Shown piece after piece: positions 35,069-44,657 of a stretch of DNA of 64,000 bases; the stretch's first letter is position 1, and each line of letters begins with the position of its first letter. A program made the translations under genes and the position numbers. The stretch is taken from NCBI GenBank assembly GCA_965198755.1, contig OZ240673.1:1922001-1986000 (forward strand), written 5' to 3'. Under the pieces are notes generated by a model that was given only the letters and a program-made list of their open reading frames with translations, did not search any database and had not been told where the DNA came from. This DNA is from BOG-908 sp963692875. Its GTDB lineage: Bacteria > Pseudomonadota > Alphaproteobacteria > Acetobacterales > Acetobacteraceae.

Positions 35069-36286
35069 ATGATCGGTTTCGCGCGGCGGGCAATTCTTGC
35101 CGCCACGGTGGCGTATGCCTGCCTGGCCGGCGCCCAGGCACAGGATGCGCTACGCCCGGAAGTAGGCAAGCCGTTGCAGAAAGCGGTCGCCTTCCTGCGC
35201 GCCGGCCGCTACGCCGACGCCAACGCACAGGTGCGTGCCGCCTCCGCCGTGCGCGGCCTGACGCCAGCGGAAAGCCTGACCATCGAGCGTCTGCGCGGCT
35301 CCATCGCCGAGGGCTCGAAGGACTACAAGGCGGCCTCGCAGATCTACGCCGACCTGCTGGCAAAAGGCAGCGTGCCTGCCGCCGAACGTCTGCGCATGCT
35401 CAGCGCCGAAGTCAGCATGAGCTTCTACCTCAACAACCCTGCGGCAGTGGAAAACTGGGCCGAGCAATACTACAAAGCCGGTGGCACCGACCCCGAACCG
35501 CGCAAGTTGGAAACCCAGGCCTTCTACCAGGCCCATCAATACGACCGCGCGGTTAAGCTCGAAGGCGCGCAGATTGCCGCCACCGTGCGCGCCGGACAAC
35601 GTCCGGCGGAGGGACAGTTGCAGCTGATGGCGGCCAGCCAGCAGGCGATGCATGACCAGCTGGGCTTCGGCAACACCATGGTGCAGCTGGTCACCTACTA
35701 CCCCAAGCCGGACTACTGGCAGAACCTCATTCATGCGGCGCAGACGCGCCCCGGCTTCAACGACCGGCTGACTTTGGACATCGATCGTTTCGAGCTGGCG
35801 ATTGGCGTGCTGAACAAGCCGGCCGAGCTGATGGAGATGACCGAGCTCGCGTTGCAGGTGCCGCTGCCTGGCGAGGCCAAGTCGATCATCGACAAGGCGT
35901 TCGCCGACGGCACGCTGGGCACTGGGCCGGAGGCTGCACGTCAGCAGCGGTTGCGCGCGCTGGTCGAGAAAACCTATGCCGACAACAAGACGAAGCTCGA
36001 CGGACGCGTCGCTGCCGCGCAAGGCGAGCGCGACGGCAACCCTCTCGTCTCGCTCGGCCAGGAATACAACAGCTACGGCATGTACGCGCAGGGCATACCG
36101 CTGGTGCTGGCTGGGATGAAGAAAGGCGCCCTGCGCCATCCCGACGATGCGAAACTGCATCTCGGCCTGACCTACATGAACGCCGGGCAGAAAGCGCAGG
36201 CGATCGCCTGGCTGCGCAGCGTCGGCGGCACTGAGGGTGCCGCCGAGATCGCGCGTTTGTGGCTGATACGTATCGGCCGGGCGTAG
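35069..36286 (+). CDS. secreted TPR-containing protein
   Basis: A 405-residue protein with a signal peptide (residues 1-24, ending AQA-Q). The mature part has helical TPR-like repeats: AVAFLRAGRYADANAQVR near the N-terminus, AASQIYADLLAKG, and LHLGLTYMNAGQKAQAIAWL near the C-terminus. The middle part has no clear domain. Position right after tonB-exbB-exbD-exbD and before a strong terminator suggests it belongs to the same operon and may assist the TonB motor or receptors; this is inference. Confidence 0.78.
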   Translation: MIGFARRAILAATVAYACLAGAQAQDALRPEVGKPLQKAVAFLRAGRYADANAQVRAASAVRGLTPAESLTIERLRGSIAEGSKDYKAASQIYADLLAKGSVPAAERLRMLSAEVSMSFYLNNPAAVENWAEQYYKAGGTDPEPRKLETQAFYQAHQYDRAVKLEGAQIAATVRAGQRPAEGQLQLMAASQQAMHDQLGFGNTMVQLVTYYPKPDYWQNLIHAAQTRPGFNDRLTLDIDRFELAIGVLNKPAELMEMTELALQVPLPGEAKSIIDKAFADGTLGTGPEAARQQRLRALVEKTYADNKTKLDGRVAAAQGERDGNPLVSLGQEYNSYGMYAQGIPLVLAGMKKGALRHPDDAKLHLGLTYMNAGQKAQAIAWLRSVGGTEGAAEIARLWLIRIGRA

Positions 36287-36306
36287 ACACCGCGGCGGTT
36301 GAGACG

Positions 36307-36341
36307 GGCCCGGGAAGCGCCAGCTTCCCGGGCCTTTTTTT
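36307..36341 (+). terminator. intrinsic terminator
   Basis: A perfect 12-base stem GGCCCGGGAAGC / GCTTCCCGGGCC with a GCCA loop is followed by seven T. It lies 20 bases after the TPR gene and closes the tonB operon. Confidence 0.93.
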
Positions 36342-36515
36342 ACGCCTGGGTCTGGCGGCAACATCTGTTGCCTTGCGACCACAATGACATCCCCGATCGA
36401 TGGCGGTCCGTTTAACCCGTTGTGTGATGCGGCGCCGCATGCAGAGTTAGCCCCATCGGCGCTTCGTTGCGCAGCGGAACGTGCGGCCATGCGGCCGCGT
36501 CATTTGGGGATTGGT

Positions 36516-39371
36516 ATGGCCAGACGACCTGCGGCATTCAAACGGCACCTCATGCTGGCAACGGCGTGCGGTTTGGTTGCGGCACTGGCCCCGAGCCTCG
36601 CGGTTGCAGCGGATACCCCGGACGCGGCGCAGACGACGACGCAGGTGGCGCAGTTGAACAACAACACTGCGACCAGGCCGACGAGCAACCAGATCTCGCC
36701 GCGCAGCGGAACAATCAGCAACGCCATCCCGCCCGACGTCGGCCGTGGTGCGACCGAGGACATCGTCGTGCGCGCGCAGCGCCGCCTGCTGAAGGAGAAG
36801 AACTCGCCGTCCGCGGTGACCGAGCTCGGGTCCAAGCAGATCGCAGCGACGGGCACGTCGGGCAGCATCTTCTCCGTGCTGCGCCAGGCGCCGTCGGTGA
36901 ACCTCTACCAGCAGGGCATCGGCGACAACGCGCCGGAGCTCACCATCCGCGGCGTGCGCGGGCTGGAGGTTGCCACCACGCTGGACGACGTACCGACCCA
37001 GGATCTTCTGGCACCGGGTTCAAGCTACCTGCAGAACAACATAGGCAGCTTCTTCAGCCTCGACCAGATCGACGGCGTGTCGATCTACCCGGGCGTGGCC
37101 TACCCCAACAAGAACACGTTCGGCACCATCGGCGGCACCATCTCATACTCGACAAAGCGGCCCAGCAACGACTACTACGTCGACGTGTTCGGCGAGATCG
37201 GTTCGTTCCAGACCTACAAGGAAGGTTTCGCGGTGAACTCCGGTTCACTGGACGGACCGCTCGGCAGCGGCGACAACGCACCCAAGGTACTGCTGCAGTA
37301 TTCCAACCTGCAGACCGCCGGCTACATCGACAACACCAGCGCTCGCTACAACAACCTCGAGTTCGCCTTCGACAAACCGTACGACGACGGCCTGTCGAAA
37401 TTCCAGGCGACCTTCCTCTACAACACCGGCACCGGCTACGACGAGAACGAGCCGGTTCCGGTGCCCTACCTGAACCGCAACGGCCTCTACAGCAACTACA
37501 ACACGAGCACGTCGCAGGATTTCGAGCAGAACCAGTTTCTCACGGTCATCCTGAAGGACGACACCTACATCAACGACTACCTCAGCGTGGGGCTGACGGG
37601 CTTCTACCTGCACAACAACAACTCGTCCGACACGTCGGCCAACATCAACGTGTTCCAGCCGAGCGGCGACGCGAGCTACGCGACGGTGAACGGCGCCTCG
37701 CCGTTCATCAACAACTCGGCCGGATTTGGCCTGGGCGGCCTGTTCGGGCCGGGCACGCCGAATTACCTGCCCGGCAAATACGTCTACAACCCGTTCGGCG
37801 AGTACCCCGTCGGCAGCAAGTATTGCCCCGCGGCGCTGGCCGCCAAGTTCGCCGCCGCCGGCGGAACCATTCCGTGCGGCCTGAACTCGCAGCTCACCAT
37901 CGGCGTCAGCGACACCTACGGCATCCAGCCGCGCGCCACCATCATCGCGCCGCAGGTCTTCGGGATCGACAACACGATCCAGATCGGCGCGTTGATCGCC
38001 AAGGAAGTCTCGCCGACCAACAAGAACTACTACGGGGCCACCTCGAACGTCGCACAGACCGCCGACAACCTCAGCGCCGGCTACCCGGTCGGCCCGCTCG
38101 GCGCCTTCAGCGGCGGCACGCAGCGCACGATCTACCAGGGCTACTTCCAGGACAAGATCGACCTGCTCGACAATACCTTGCACATCACGCCCGGCCTGAC
38201 GGTTGAAGGCACCTATTCCGACCTGACCGACTCCGCCATCTACGACTTTGCTGCCGGCGGTTTCACCCCGTTCAAGCAAAAGAAGTGGGACAGAGACTAC
38301 CTGCCCTTCTTCAACATCGCCTACGATTTCGACAAGATACTGCCGGCGCTGAAAGGCCTGACCGCCTACGGCAGCACCGGCCAGTCCGCCCTGTTCGCAC
38401 CGGTGACGGACTTTACGCCGAACGGCGATGGTGCTGCGCCCGGCGCTTCCATCGTCCACCTCTACGAAGGCGGCGTGAAGTACAACACGCCAAAACTGCT
38501 GCTGTCGGTCGACTACTTCTACCAGAAAGTGGATCGCGACTTCGGCTTCTACGGCTCGCAATCCGGCCCCACCGCGGGACAGACGATCTACAACAACGAC
38601 GGCCAGCGCGAGTTCAAGGGCGTGGAAGGTGCGGCGACCTGGCAGGTGACGCCGGACGTGCAGCTCTTCGCCAACGGTTCGCACGTGCTTGCGAAATATC
38701 TCAAGGAGGACTTCGCGTTCGTCACCGTGGCGCAGGACCAGTACGGCATTGCGTTGCGCGGCGCACCGGTCACCGGCGTACCGGACTGGCTGTCCACCTT
38801 CGGTGCCGACTACAGCCACAAGAGCACGTTGCGCGAAGGTGACCTGTTCGAGGCCCGGGTTACCGGCCTCTACACCGGCAAGCAGGCGACCACGTACGAC
38901 ATCTCGGGCAACGCAACCGTGTCGAACTTCCCTGGCCTGGTGCCGGCCATCGGCACGGCTCTGCCGGGCACCGGTGTCATACCTGGCGCGTTGATTGGCG
39001 GCCTGCCACCGACTGGCTGCCAAGGCAGCAATCCGCCCCCAGCCTGCACACGCTTCGCACAGCTGTCGGGTGCAACAGTCTACGACCCGAACGGCGGCAT
39101 CTCACCGTTCGCCACCTTCAACCTCGACCTCAACTACACGCTGCCGACGCCATTCTTCCCGATGATCAAGCGGCTCAAGTTCGACCTCAACATCCAGAAC
39201 CTGTTCGACGCGCGCTTCTACCAGTATTTCTACAAGCAGGTGTCGCCGTCGGCTTGCACGCCCACGAAGTCCAACCCGGTGGCCAGCCAGTACAACTGCT
39301 CGCCGTCGTTTGCCGATGCCATTCCGGGGCAGCCGTTCAGCATGTTCTTTACCGTCAGCGCGCGGTTCTGA
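36516..39371 (+). CDS. TonB-dependent receptor 1
   Basis: A 951-residue outer-membrane receptor. Signal peptide about residues 1-36 (ending LAVAA). The plug domain (about 80-200) contains APSVNLYQQGIGDNAPELTI and IRGVRGLEVATTLDDVP. The rest is a 22-strand barrel ending FSMFFTVSARF with a terminal aromatic, as expected for barrel assembly. It imports a large substrate using TonB energy; the ligand is unknown, but the cobalamin- and siderophore-type receptors are similar in size. It follows the tonB cluster across a terminator, so it has its own promoter. ATG 36516 is chosen over upstream starts because it directly precedes the basic signal head. Confidence 0.9.
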   Translation: MARRPAAFKRHLMLATACGLVAALAPSLAVAADTPDAAQTTTQVAQLNNNTATRPTSNQISPRSGTISNAIPPDVGRGATEDIVVRAQRRLLKEKNSPSAVTELGSKQIAATGTSGSIFSVLRQAPSVNLYQQGIGDNAPELTIRGVRGLEVATTLDDVPTQDLLAPGSSYLQNNIGSFFSLDQIDGVSIYPGVAYPNKNTFGTIGGTISYSTKRPSNDYYVDVFGEIGSFQTYKEGFAVNSGSLDGPLGSGDNAPKVLLQYSNLQTAGYIDNTSARYNNLEFAFDKPYDDGLSKFQATFLYNTGTGYDENEPVPVPYLNRNGLYSNYNTSTSQDFEQNQFLTVILKDDTYINDYLSVGLTGFYLHNNNSSDTSANINVFQPSGDASYATVNGASPFINNSAGFGLGGLFGPGTPNYLPGKYVYNPFGEYPVGSKYCPAALAAKFAAAGGTIPCGLNSQLTIGVSDTYGIQPRATIIAPQVFGIDNTIQIGALIAKEVSPTNKNYYGATSNVAQTADNLSAGYPVGPLGAFSGGTQRTIYQGYFQDKIDLLDNTLHITPGLTVEGTYSDLTDSAIYDFAAGGFTPFKQKKWDRDYLPFFNIAYDFDKILPALKGLTAYGSTGQSALFAPVTDFTPNGDGAAPGASIVHLYEGGVKYNTPKLLLSVDYFYQKVDRDFGFYGSQSGPTAGQTIYNNDGQREFKGVEGAATWQVTPDVQLFANGSHVLAKYLKEDFAFVTVAQDQYGIALRGAPVTGVPDWLSTFGADYSHKSTLREGDLFEARVTGLYTGKQATTYDISGNATVSNFPGLVPAIGTALPGTGVIPGALIGGLPPTGCQGSNPPPACTRFAQLSGATVYDPNGGISPFATFNLDLNYTLPTPFFPMIKRLKFDLNIQNLFDARFYQYFYKQVSPSACTPTKSNPVASQYNCSPSFADAIPGQPFSMFFTVSARF

Positions 39372-39372
39372 A

Positions 39373-39505
39373 GGCCAGGGGCTCTGCCCCTGGACCCCGC
39401 TAAGGACAGTCGTCCTTAGAACCTGTTCATTCAAAGGGTATTTAGACGAAGCCGGGGTCTGGGGCCGACTGGCCCCAGCGGGGTCCAGGGGCAGAGCCCC
39501 TGGCC
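39373..39505. repeat. 29-base perfect inverted repeat between convergent genes
   Basis: The 29 bases at 39373-39401 are the exact complement of 39477-39505. Each arm is itself palindromic (CCAGGGGCTCTGCCCCTGG), and the loop contains a third hairpin (TAAGGACAGTCGTCCTTA). It starts two bases after the receptor stop and lies across the 3' end of the minus-strand gene. It could act as a bidirectional terminator, although no long T-tract follows, or it may be a REP-like repeat. Confidence 0.8.
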
Positions 39506-41319
39506 TTCGGCACAAGGTCAAACGCCACGCTCAACCGCGGCACGTCGCCCTCAAACGGCACCGTCCCATGCCACATGTAGGACGGAAACAGCACCAGCAT
39601 CCCCGCCTCCGGCCGAACGTAATGTTCCGCCCCCAGCGCCGGCTGCGTCGGGATGCCCGGCTCGCCGAACTTGATCCAGGCCTGCCGGCCCGGCCCCTCC
39701 GTTTGCGGCAATGCTATGTAGCAGGCCGAAGACAACCAGCCTTCCGGGTGGACGTGGTCGACGTGGAAGCCGCCCGGCCGCAGCCGCACAGACCAGGCGC
39801 CGCTATAGGCGTAGCCGCCGGTGTTGCGCCCCCGCAAAGCATCCCTGCCCTGCCCGAGTGCCTCAAGATGGCGCCGGATCGGCCCGTCCACCGCCTGGAA
39901 GAACGCGCGCACCACCGGGTTCTCCGACGCCAGCAGGTGGGCGGCCTGGCTGCCATGGCGCAGCGACTGGTCCAGCGGGTGGGTGCGAAACGCGTGCAGG
40001 CCGCCCAGCGCCTGCGTGAGGTCGGCGAGGTAGGCGTCCAGCGTCTGCCAGCCTTCCGGCGTGTCCATGCGCCAGGCGCGCACCAGGTTCGGGTAGTCGT
40101 ACAACGCCCCGTAGCGCGCATCGCCCAGCAGGCGCCACGCGGTCGCCTGGTAGGCGAGCGCACGCTGGTCGAGCGGCCGACGCTGCAGCATGCTAGCGGC
40201 GACGGACGACGCACGCTCGGCCTGGCCGGCGGCGACGCAGGCGGCGAACAGCGCGCCATCGGCCGTCTCGCCGGGCGCGTGCCGGGCGGCCTGCTCGGCA
40301 AAACGCACGGCCTCGGCCGGCCGGCCGCACAGCGCCGACAGTTGGGAGGCCGCCAGCAACAGGCCGGGCTGGTCCGGGTGCAGCCTGAGCGCGGCCAGCA
40401 GGGTGTCCAGCGCGCCCGCCAGGTCGCCGGCGTGCTGCAATACGTTGGCGCGCAGGGCCCAGAGCGGGTGAGCATGCGGGTTCGCTCGGATGGCCGAGTC
40501 CAGCAGCGCGGTGGCCGGCCCCGCATCCGCGCTGCGCATCCAGACGAGCTGGGCCAGGTCGCGATGGGCGTCGGCGTAGAGCGGCTGGCGGGAGATGGCT
40601 TGGCGGAAGGCGCGCTCGGCCTCGTCGAGCCGGCCCAGGCCCACCAGCGCGCGGCCGTAGACGAGCCAGGTCTGCGGGGCGCCGCCGCCGGCCGACAGCG
40701 CGCGGGCGGCGCTGCGCTCGGCCAGCGCCGCGTGGCCGAGGTCGCCGTGGCTGGCGGCCAGGTTGTGGTGCGCCACCGGGTCGGCCGGGTAGAGGCTGGC
40801 GGCGCGTTCGTAGACCGCCAGCGCGCGGTCCGGCTGACCGAGCGCCTTCAGCGCGGCCGCCTGCTCGCTGAGGATGGCGTGGTCCGGCCGTGCCGCTTGC
40901 GCCAGCCTGGCGGTGAGGCGGAGGGCTTCCTCGGCGCGGCCGCTGGCGGTCAGGATTTGCGCGAGGCGGGCGGCGAGAGATGCGGACCGGCGGTTCTCGG
41001 CGAGGGCGGCGCGCAGGACGCGCTCGGCGTCGGCCTGGCGGGACGCGTCGGTGAGCAGGTCGGCCAGCGCGGTGGCCAGGTCAGAGTTGGCGCGGTCGTG
41101 CCTGAGGCCGGCGCGGAACGCAGCCTCGGCACCCGGCAGGTCCGCTTGCCCGTGCAGGCACGCGCCAAGCAGGCGGTGCGCCTCGGCAAGCTTCGGTCTG
41201 GCCGCGAGGACGAGCTCGACAGCGGCGCGCGCCTCGGCCGTATGGCCGGCGTGCAGGAGTTGGGCGGCGGCATCCAACTGGGTGGTGGCGGCTTGGACGG
41301 CTCTGACAGGAACGCTCAT
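39442..41319 (-). CDS. TPR and 2-oxoglutarate/Fe oxygenase fusion
   Basis: A 625-residue protein. Residues 1 to about 400 are TPR-like helices in tandem (ARAAVELVLAARPKLAEAHR, AEAAFRAGLRHDRANSDLA, ALAVYERAASLYPADPVAHH, AERAFRQAISRQPLYADAHR). The C-terminal 220 residues are a 2OG-Fe(II) oxygenase of the putative-oxygenase group, with the iron ligands HVDHVHP (His-x-Asp) and WHGTVPFEGDVPRLSVAF (His and 2OG-binding Arg). It probably hydroxylates a protein or peptide held by the TPRs. The last 20 or so residues are encoded by the inverted repeat and are probably dispensable. ATG 41319 gives MSVPVRA. Confidence 0.83.
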   Translation of the reverse strand: MSVPVRAVQAATTQLDAAAQLLHAGHTAEARAAVELVLAARPKLAEAHRLLGACLHGQADLPGAEAAFRAGLRHDRANSDLATALADLLTDASRQADAERVLRAALAENRRSASLAARLAQILTASGRAEEALRLTARLAQAARPDHAILSEQAAALKALGQPDRALAVYERAASLYPADPVAHHNLAASHGDLGHAALAERSAARALSAGGGAPQTWLVYGRALVGLGRLDEAERAFRQAISRQPLYADAHRDLAQLVWMRSADAGPATALLDSAIRANPHAHPLWALRANVLQHAGDLAGALDTLLAALRLHPDQPGLLLAASQLSALCGRPAEAVRFAEQAARHAPGETADGALFAACVAAGQAERASSVAASMLQRRPLDQRALAYQATAWRLLGDARYGALYDYPNLVRAWRMDTPEGWQTLDAYLADLTQALGGLHAFRTHPLDQSLRHGSQAAHLLASENPVVRAFFQAVDGPIRRHLEALGQGRDALRGRNTGGYAYSGAWSVRLRPGGFHVDHVHPEGWLSSACYIALPQTEGPGRQAWIKFGEPGIPTQPALGAEHYVRPEAGMLVLFPSYMWHGTVPFEGDVPRLSVAFDLVPKARGSAPGPRWGQSAPDPGFV

Positions 41320-41385
41320 GGTGAAGAATTTAGGGGAGGCAAGCGCGCCGCGCACCCCGCTTGCCGAAGACCAAGACGTGGCTCG

Positions 41386-41610
41386 TCAGGGATTGGGGCC
41401 GGTACCGCCAGGGACGCTCGGCGAGGTCTGGATCGCCGCATCGTTGAGGCTGCCCAACGGCTGCTCTTCAGTCTGGGAACACAGCATGCTGCCGGTCTCA
41501 TGCACGCACCTTGCGTTGGCCACCTTGGGCGAGCCGGACGGCGGCGTGCCAGCGCAACCGGCAAGCGTGAGCGTGACCGCGGCGACGAGGGAGACTGAGG
41601 CCAAGCGCAT
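41386..41610 (-). CDS. small lipoprotein
   Basis: A 74-residue protein with a lipobox at residues 16-19 (LAGC), so the mature protein is only about 56 residues, with two more cysteines (ARCVHETGSMLC). It lies between the oxygenase gene and the second receptor gene, all on the minus strand. No family recognised. Confidence 0.7.
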   Translation of the reverse strand: MRLASVSLVAAVTLTLAGCAGTPPSGSPKVANARCVHETGSMLCSQTEEQPLGSLNDAAIQTSPSVPGGTGPNP

Positions 41611-41702
41611 TGTAAACGGTCCTCTGGGAAAAGATTCAAGCCGCCGGATGTGAGCCCGGCGGCTTGCTGCTGAGGTGAAGTGCGGGCGTCAGAGCTCGGA
41701 CT

Positions 41703-44657
41703 TCAGAACCGCAGGGTCGTCTTGAGGTAAACCACGCGGCCGAACACGTCGTAGACGGCAGCGTCGGTGTTAGTGCCGGTATCCGGCACGAAGGGCGGCT
41801 GCTTGTCGAACAGGTTCTGCACGCCGAGGTTCAGGCTGAAGTTGTGCACGTCGTAGGACACGTTAACGTCGTGGTAGAAGACGTCGGGCGTTGCGGCAGA
41901 CGCGTATTGCCCCTTCAGCGAACCCTGCACGAACGGCGCGGGGTAGGTGTCGAAAGTGGTGCCTTGGATGAAGCGCATCCTGTAGCCGACCCCAAAGTTG
42001 CCGATCTTGTAGTCCACGCTGGCGTTGTCGCGGAACCGTGGATATGCCGGCAGGCTCGATGCCTCGACGCCGATCGTGCCAAGGTAGCCGATGAACGGCC
42101 CGTTCAACACGCTCTGCTCCTGATACTTGAGCGTGATCGTCAAATCGTTCTGAAACGATAACACCCCGTAGCCGGCGAGCGGGTAAGAGTAGGTGCCGCC
42201 GATGTCGAGCGCCTCCGTACGGGTGACACCCAGGTTCTCGTTGATCTGGGTGATAGTGTTGAGCTGGCCTGCGCCGGTACGCGGCGAGACCAGCCGGCAC
42301 GGGTCGGTAGCGCTGGTGGTGCCCGGGTTGAAGCTTGCCTGGGTGTAGCAGTTATCAAGGATGTACTGCGTGGGCAGGATTCCGATCGAGTTGTCGATCT
42401 TTGTGCGCGAGTAGTCGACCGTCACCGCCAGGCGGGGCACGAAGGGCGGGTTAAGGACGACACCGACAGTCTGCGTGCGCGCCGTCTCAGGCGTCAGCGC
42501 CGGGTTACCACCCTCGATGGCCTGCACCTGGCTGCCCGCCTGAGTGAAGGTGGCCGTGTTCACTCCTTGCTTGGCGCAGTTCGCCTGGACAGTGCCCGCC
42601 TTGCTGCCGTAGCTGCTGACCTGCGAGCAGGGGTCGGTGGCGCCGTTGAAGCTGATCAGGTCGCCGGTGTAGAGGTCGTTAATGCTGGGCTGGCGGAACG
42701 CGACACCGTCGGAGCCGCGGAAGCGGATGCCGGTAACGGGCGTGTAGTTACCGGCTACCTTCCAGGTCTCGCCTGAGCCGAACGTGTTGTAGTCGAAGAA
42801 CCGGCCGCCGACGTCGATGTGCAGGTCCTTTACACCCGGCAGGTCCTTCAAGATCGGGATGCGGGTTTCGCCGTAGAGCTCGGTCACGTCGAACGATCCC
42901 TGCGTCGGGCGGGCGGTGCTGCCCAGGCCTTCGCCGGTTTGGTCGAGTGAATCGGGCGTGAACTGGCCGAACTCGGTGCGGTGCTCGACGCCCAACGACA
43001 CGCCGACCGGACCGGCCGGCAACTGGAACAGCTCGTTGTTGGTGATGCTGCCGCCGTAGACCTTGAGAGTCTCGCGGGCCTGCGTGGTTTCCGTATACCT
43101 GATGTAGTTGAGCTGCGCCGCGGTGTAGTTCTGGCCGAAGGGGTTAGCGAGCGAGCAGCCGGACGCAGCGATGCAGACGTTTGGGTTGTAGACGCCGAAG
43201 GTCAGCGGATCGAAACCGCCGCTCACTGCCGTCGCCGCGGCGATCTGCGCCGGGGTGGCGGTGGTCTGCTGGAAGCCGAGCTGGTTTTCCAGGTGTAGGA
43301 AGTTGATGTTGTTGGTGTTGGTGCTCTGGTCGTCGTCCTCGCCATACTGGAAGAAGACTTCGTAGTCCCAGCTGCCGGTGATGTTGCCCCTGAAGCCGGT
43401 GTTGATCTGGAAGGTGTTGTCGAACTGCGTGTACTGGCGGTCACCGGCCTGGGTTTCGCGCTTGTAGATGTCGATCGGGCCGGAGTTGGGGCCAAGAAGC
43501 TGCGACAGGTAAGGGTTGCCTTCGGGTACCACGAACGCGTCCGGCAGGCCGTTGCCGGGCAGAGCGGCGCTCACCGGTTGCGGCGCCAGCTGCTCGCCCG
43601 TCCTCTTATGGGTGTAGAAAGCTTCCAAAAATCCGGTGATGTGGTCGTTGAAGTCGTAGTTGGCGGTGCTGGTGATGCTCTCCTTCTCCAGCGCGAACGA
43701 CAGTTGCTGATCGGCGCCGAAATTGTAGCGCTGGCTCGGAAACAATCCGGCGTAAGGAGCACCTACCGTCCCGTTCTTGTTGAGCACGTCTGTCGTGTTG
43801 TAAATGGCGGAGTTCGTCGTGTTTTCGTCGCCGAAGAACAAGCCGTTTGGATTGTAGATCGAGCCCTTGGTTGCCGGACCTCCACCTAGCGGCTTGAAAG
43901 GCGGCTGGACCGGGTATTGAGCCCAGGGACGGTCGGACTGGAACACAGGACCCTGGTTAAGGTAGTCGACACCGAGCGTGAAGTTGCCCTTGTCGAAGTT
44001 CGTGCCGGCCAGGACGGAGAGGTTGCCCTGCTTGTCGTCGCCCGCTTCGGTAGCGATCGAGCCGTCGGCGTGGAACGTCACGCCGGAGAAATTGTGCTTG
44101 AGGATGATGTTGATCACGCCGGCGATGGCGTCCGCGCCGTAGGTGGTGGACGCACCGTCCTTGAGGATCTCGATGCGCTCGACCTGCTCGAGGGGGATGT
44201 TGTTCAGGTCGACGCAGTTCGAGCTGAACGTGTTGACGAACCGCTTGCCGTCGACCAGCACGAGGGTGCGCTCGAGGCCGAGGTTTCGCAGCTCGACGCA
44301 GGAGACGCCGCCGCCGCCGTTGTTGGTGGTCGAGTAGACGCCGCTGGTGCCTATCTCAGGTAGCTTGGTCAGCACGTCTTCCAGCGTCTGCGCCTGCGTG
44401 TGCTCGATCTGCGCCGCGGTCACCTCGACAATCGGGGACTCACTGGTCGCGTTGGACTGTTTCAGGCGCGAGCCGGTGACGACGATGTTCTCCGTCGTGT
44501 TGCCGGTGGCCAGCGCCGCGTCACCGCCGGAGGGTTGGGTGGCGTTCTGCCCGGCCGGCACGGCCGGCGCCGACTGGGCGAAGGCCAAGCCGGCCGGAAC
44601 CGCCTGCGCCAGTGCCAGGATGGCAACCGAGCTTGCAAGCCTGTGTCGTAGTGTCAA
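41703..44657 (-). CDS. TonB-dependent receptor 2
   Basis: A 984-residue outer-membrane receptor. The TTG at 44657 starts LTLRHRLASSVAILALAQAV, a normal signal peptide cut near LAFA-Q, with GGGGGA about 6 bases upstream; the ATG at 44738 would add an unlikely 27-residue head. A TonB box region (ENIVVTGSRLK) precedes the plug (QTLEDVLTKLPEIGTSG; RTLVLVDGKRFVN; VERIEILKDGASTTYGADAI), followed by a barrel ending VYLKTTLRF. The plug type is that of large sphingomonad/caulobacter-style receptors for plant- or oligomer-derived substrates. The small lipoprotein gene lies just downstream. Confidence 0.9.
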   Translation of the reverse strand: MTLRHRLASSVAILALAQAVPAGLAFAQSAPAVPAGQNATQPSGGDAALATGNTTENIVVTGSRLKQSNATSESPIVEVTAAQIEHTQAQTLEDVLTKLPEIGTSGVYSTTNNGGGGVSCVELRNLGLERTLVLVDGKRFVNTFSSNCVDLNNIPLEQVERIEILKDGASTTYGADAIAGVINIILKHNFSGVTFHADGSIATEAGDDKQGNLSVLAGTNFDKGNFTLGVDYLNQGPVFQSDRPWAQYPVQPPFKPLGGGPATKGSIYNPNGLFFGDENTTNSAIYNTTDVLNKNGTVGAPYAGLFPSQRYNFGADQQLSFALEKESITSTANYDFNDHITGFLEAFYTHKRTGEQLAPQPVSAALPGNGLPDAFVVPEGNPYLSQLLGPNSGPIDIYKRETQAGDRQYTQFDNTFQINTGFRGNITGSWDYEVFFQYGEDDDQSTNTNNINFLHLENQLGFQQTTATPAQIAAATAVSGGFDPLTFGVYNPNVCIAASGCSLANPFGQNYTAAQLNYIRYTETTQARETLKVYGGSITNNELFQLPAGPVGVSLGVEHRTEFGQFTPDSLDQTGEGLGSTARPTQGSFDVTELYGETRIPILKDLPGVKDLHIDVGGRFFDYNTFGSGETWKVAGNYTPVTGIRFRGSDGVAFRQPSINDLYTGDLISFNGATDPCSQVSSYGSKAGTVQANCAKQGVNTATFTQAGSQVQAIEGGNPALTPETARTQTVGVVLNPPFVPRLAVTVDYSRTKIDNSIGILPTQYILDNCYTQASFNPGTTSATDPCRLVSPRTGAGQLNTITQINENLGVTRTEALDIGGTYSYPLAGYGVLSFQNDLTITLKYQEQSVLNGPFIGYLGTIGVEASSLPAYPRFRDNASVDYKIGNFGVGYRMRFIQGTTFDTYPAPFVQGSLKGQYASAATPDVFYHDVNVSYDVHNFSLNLGVQNLFDKQPPFVPDTGTNTDAAVYDVFGRVVYLKTTLRF

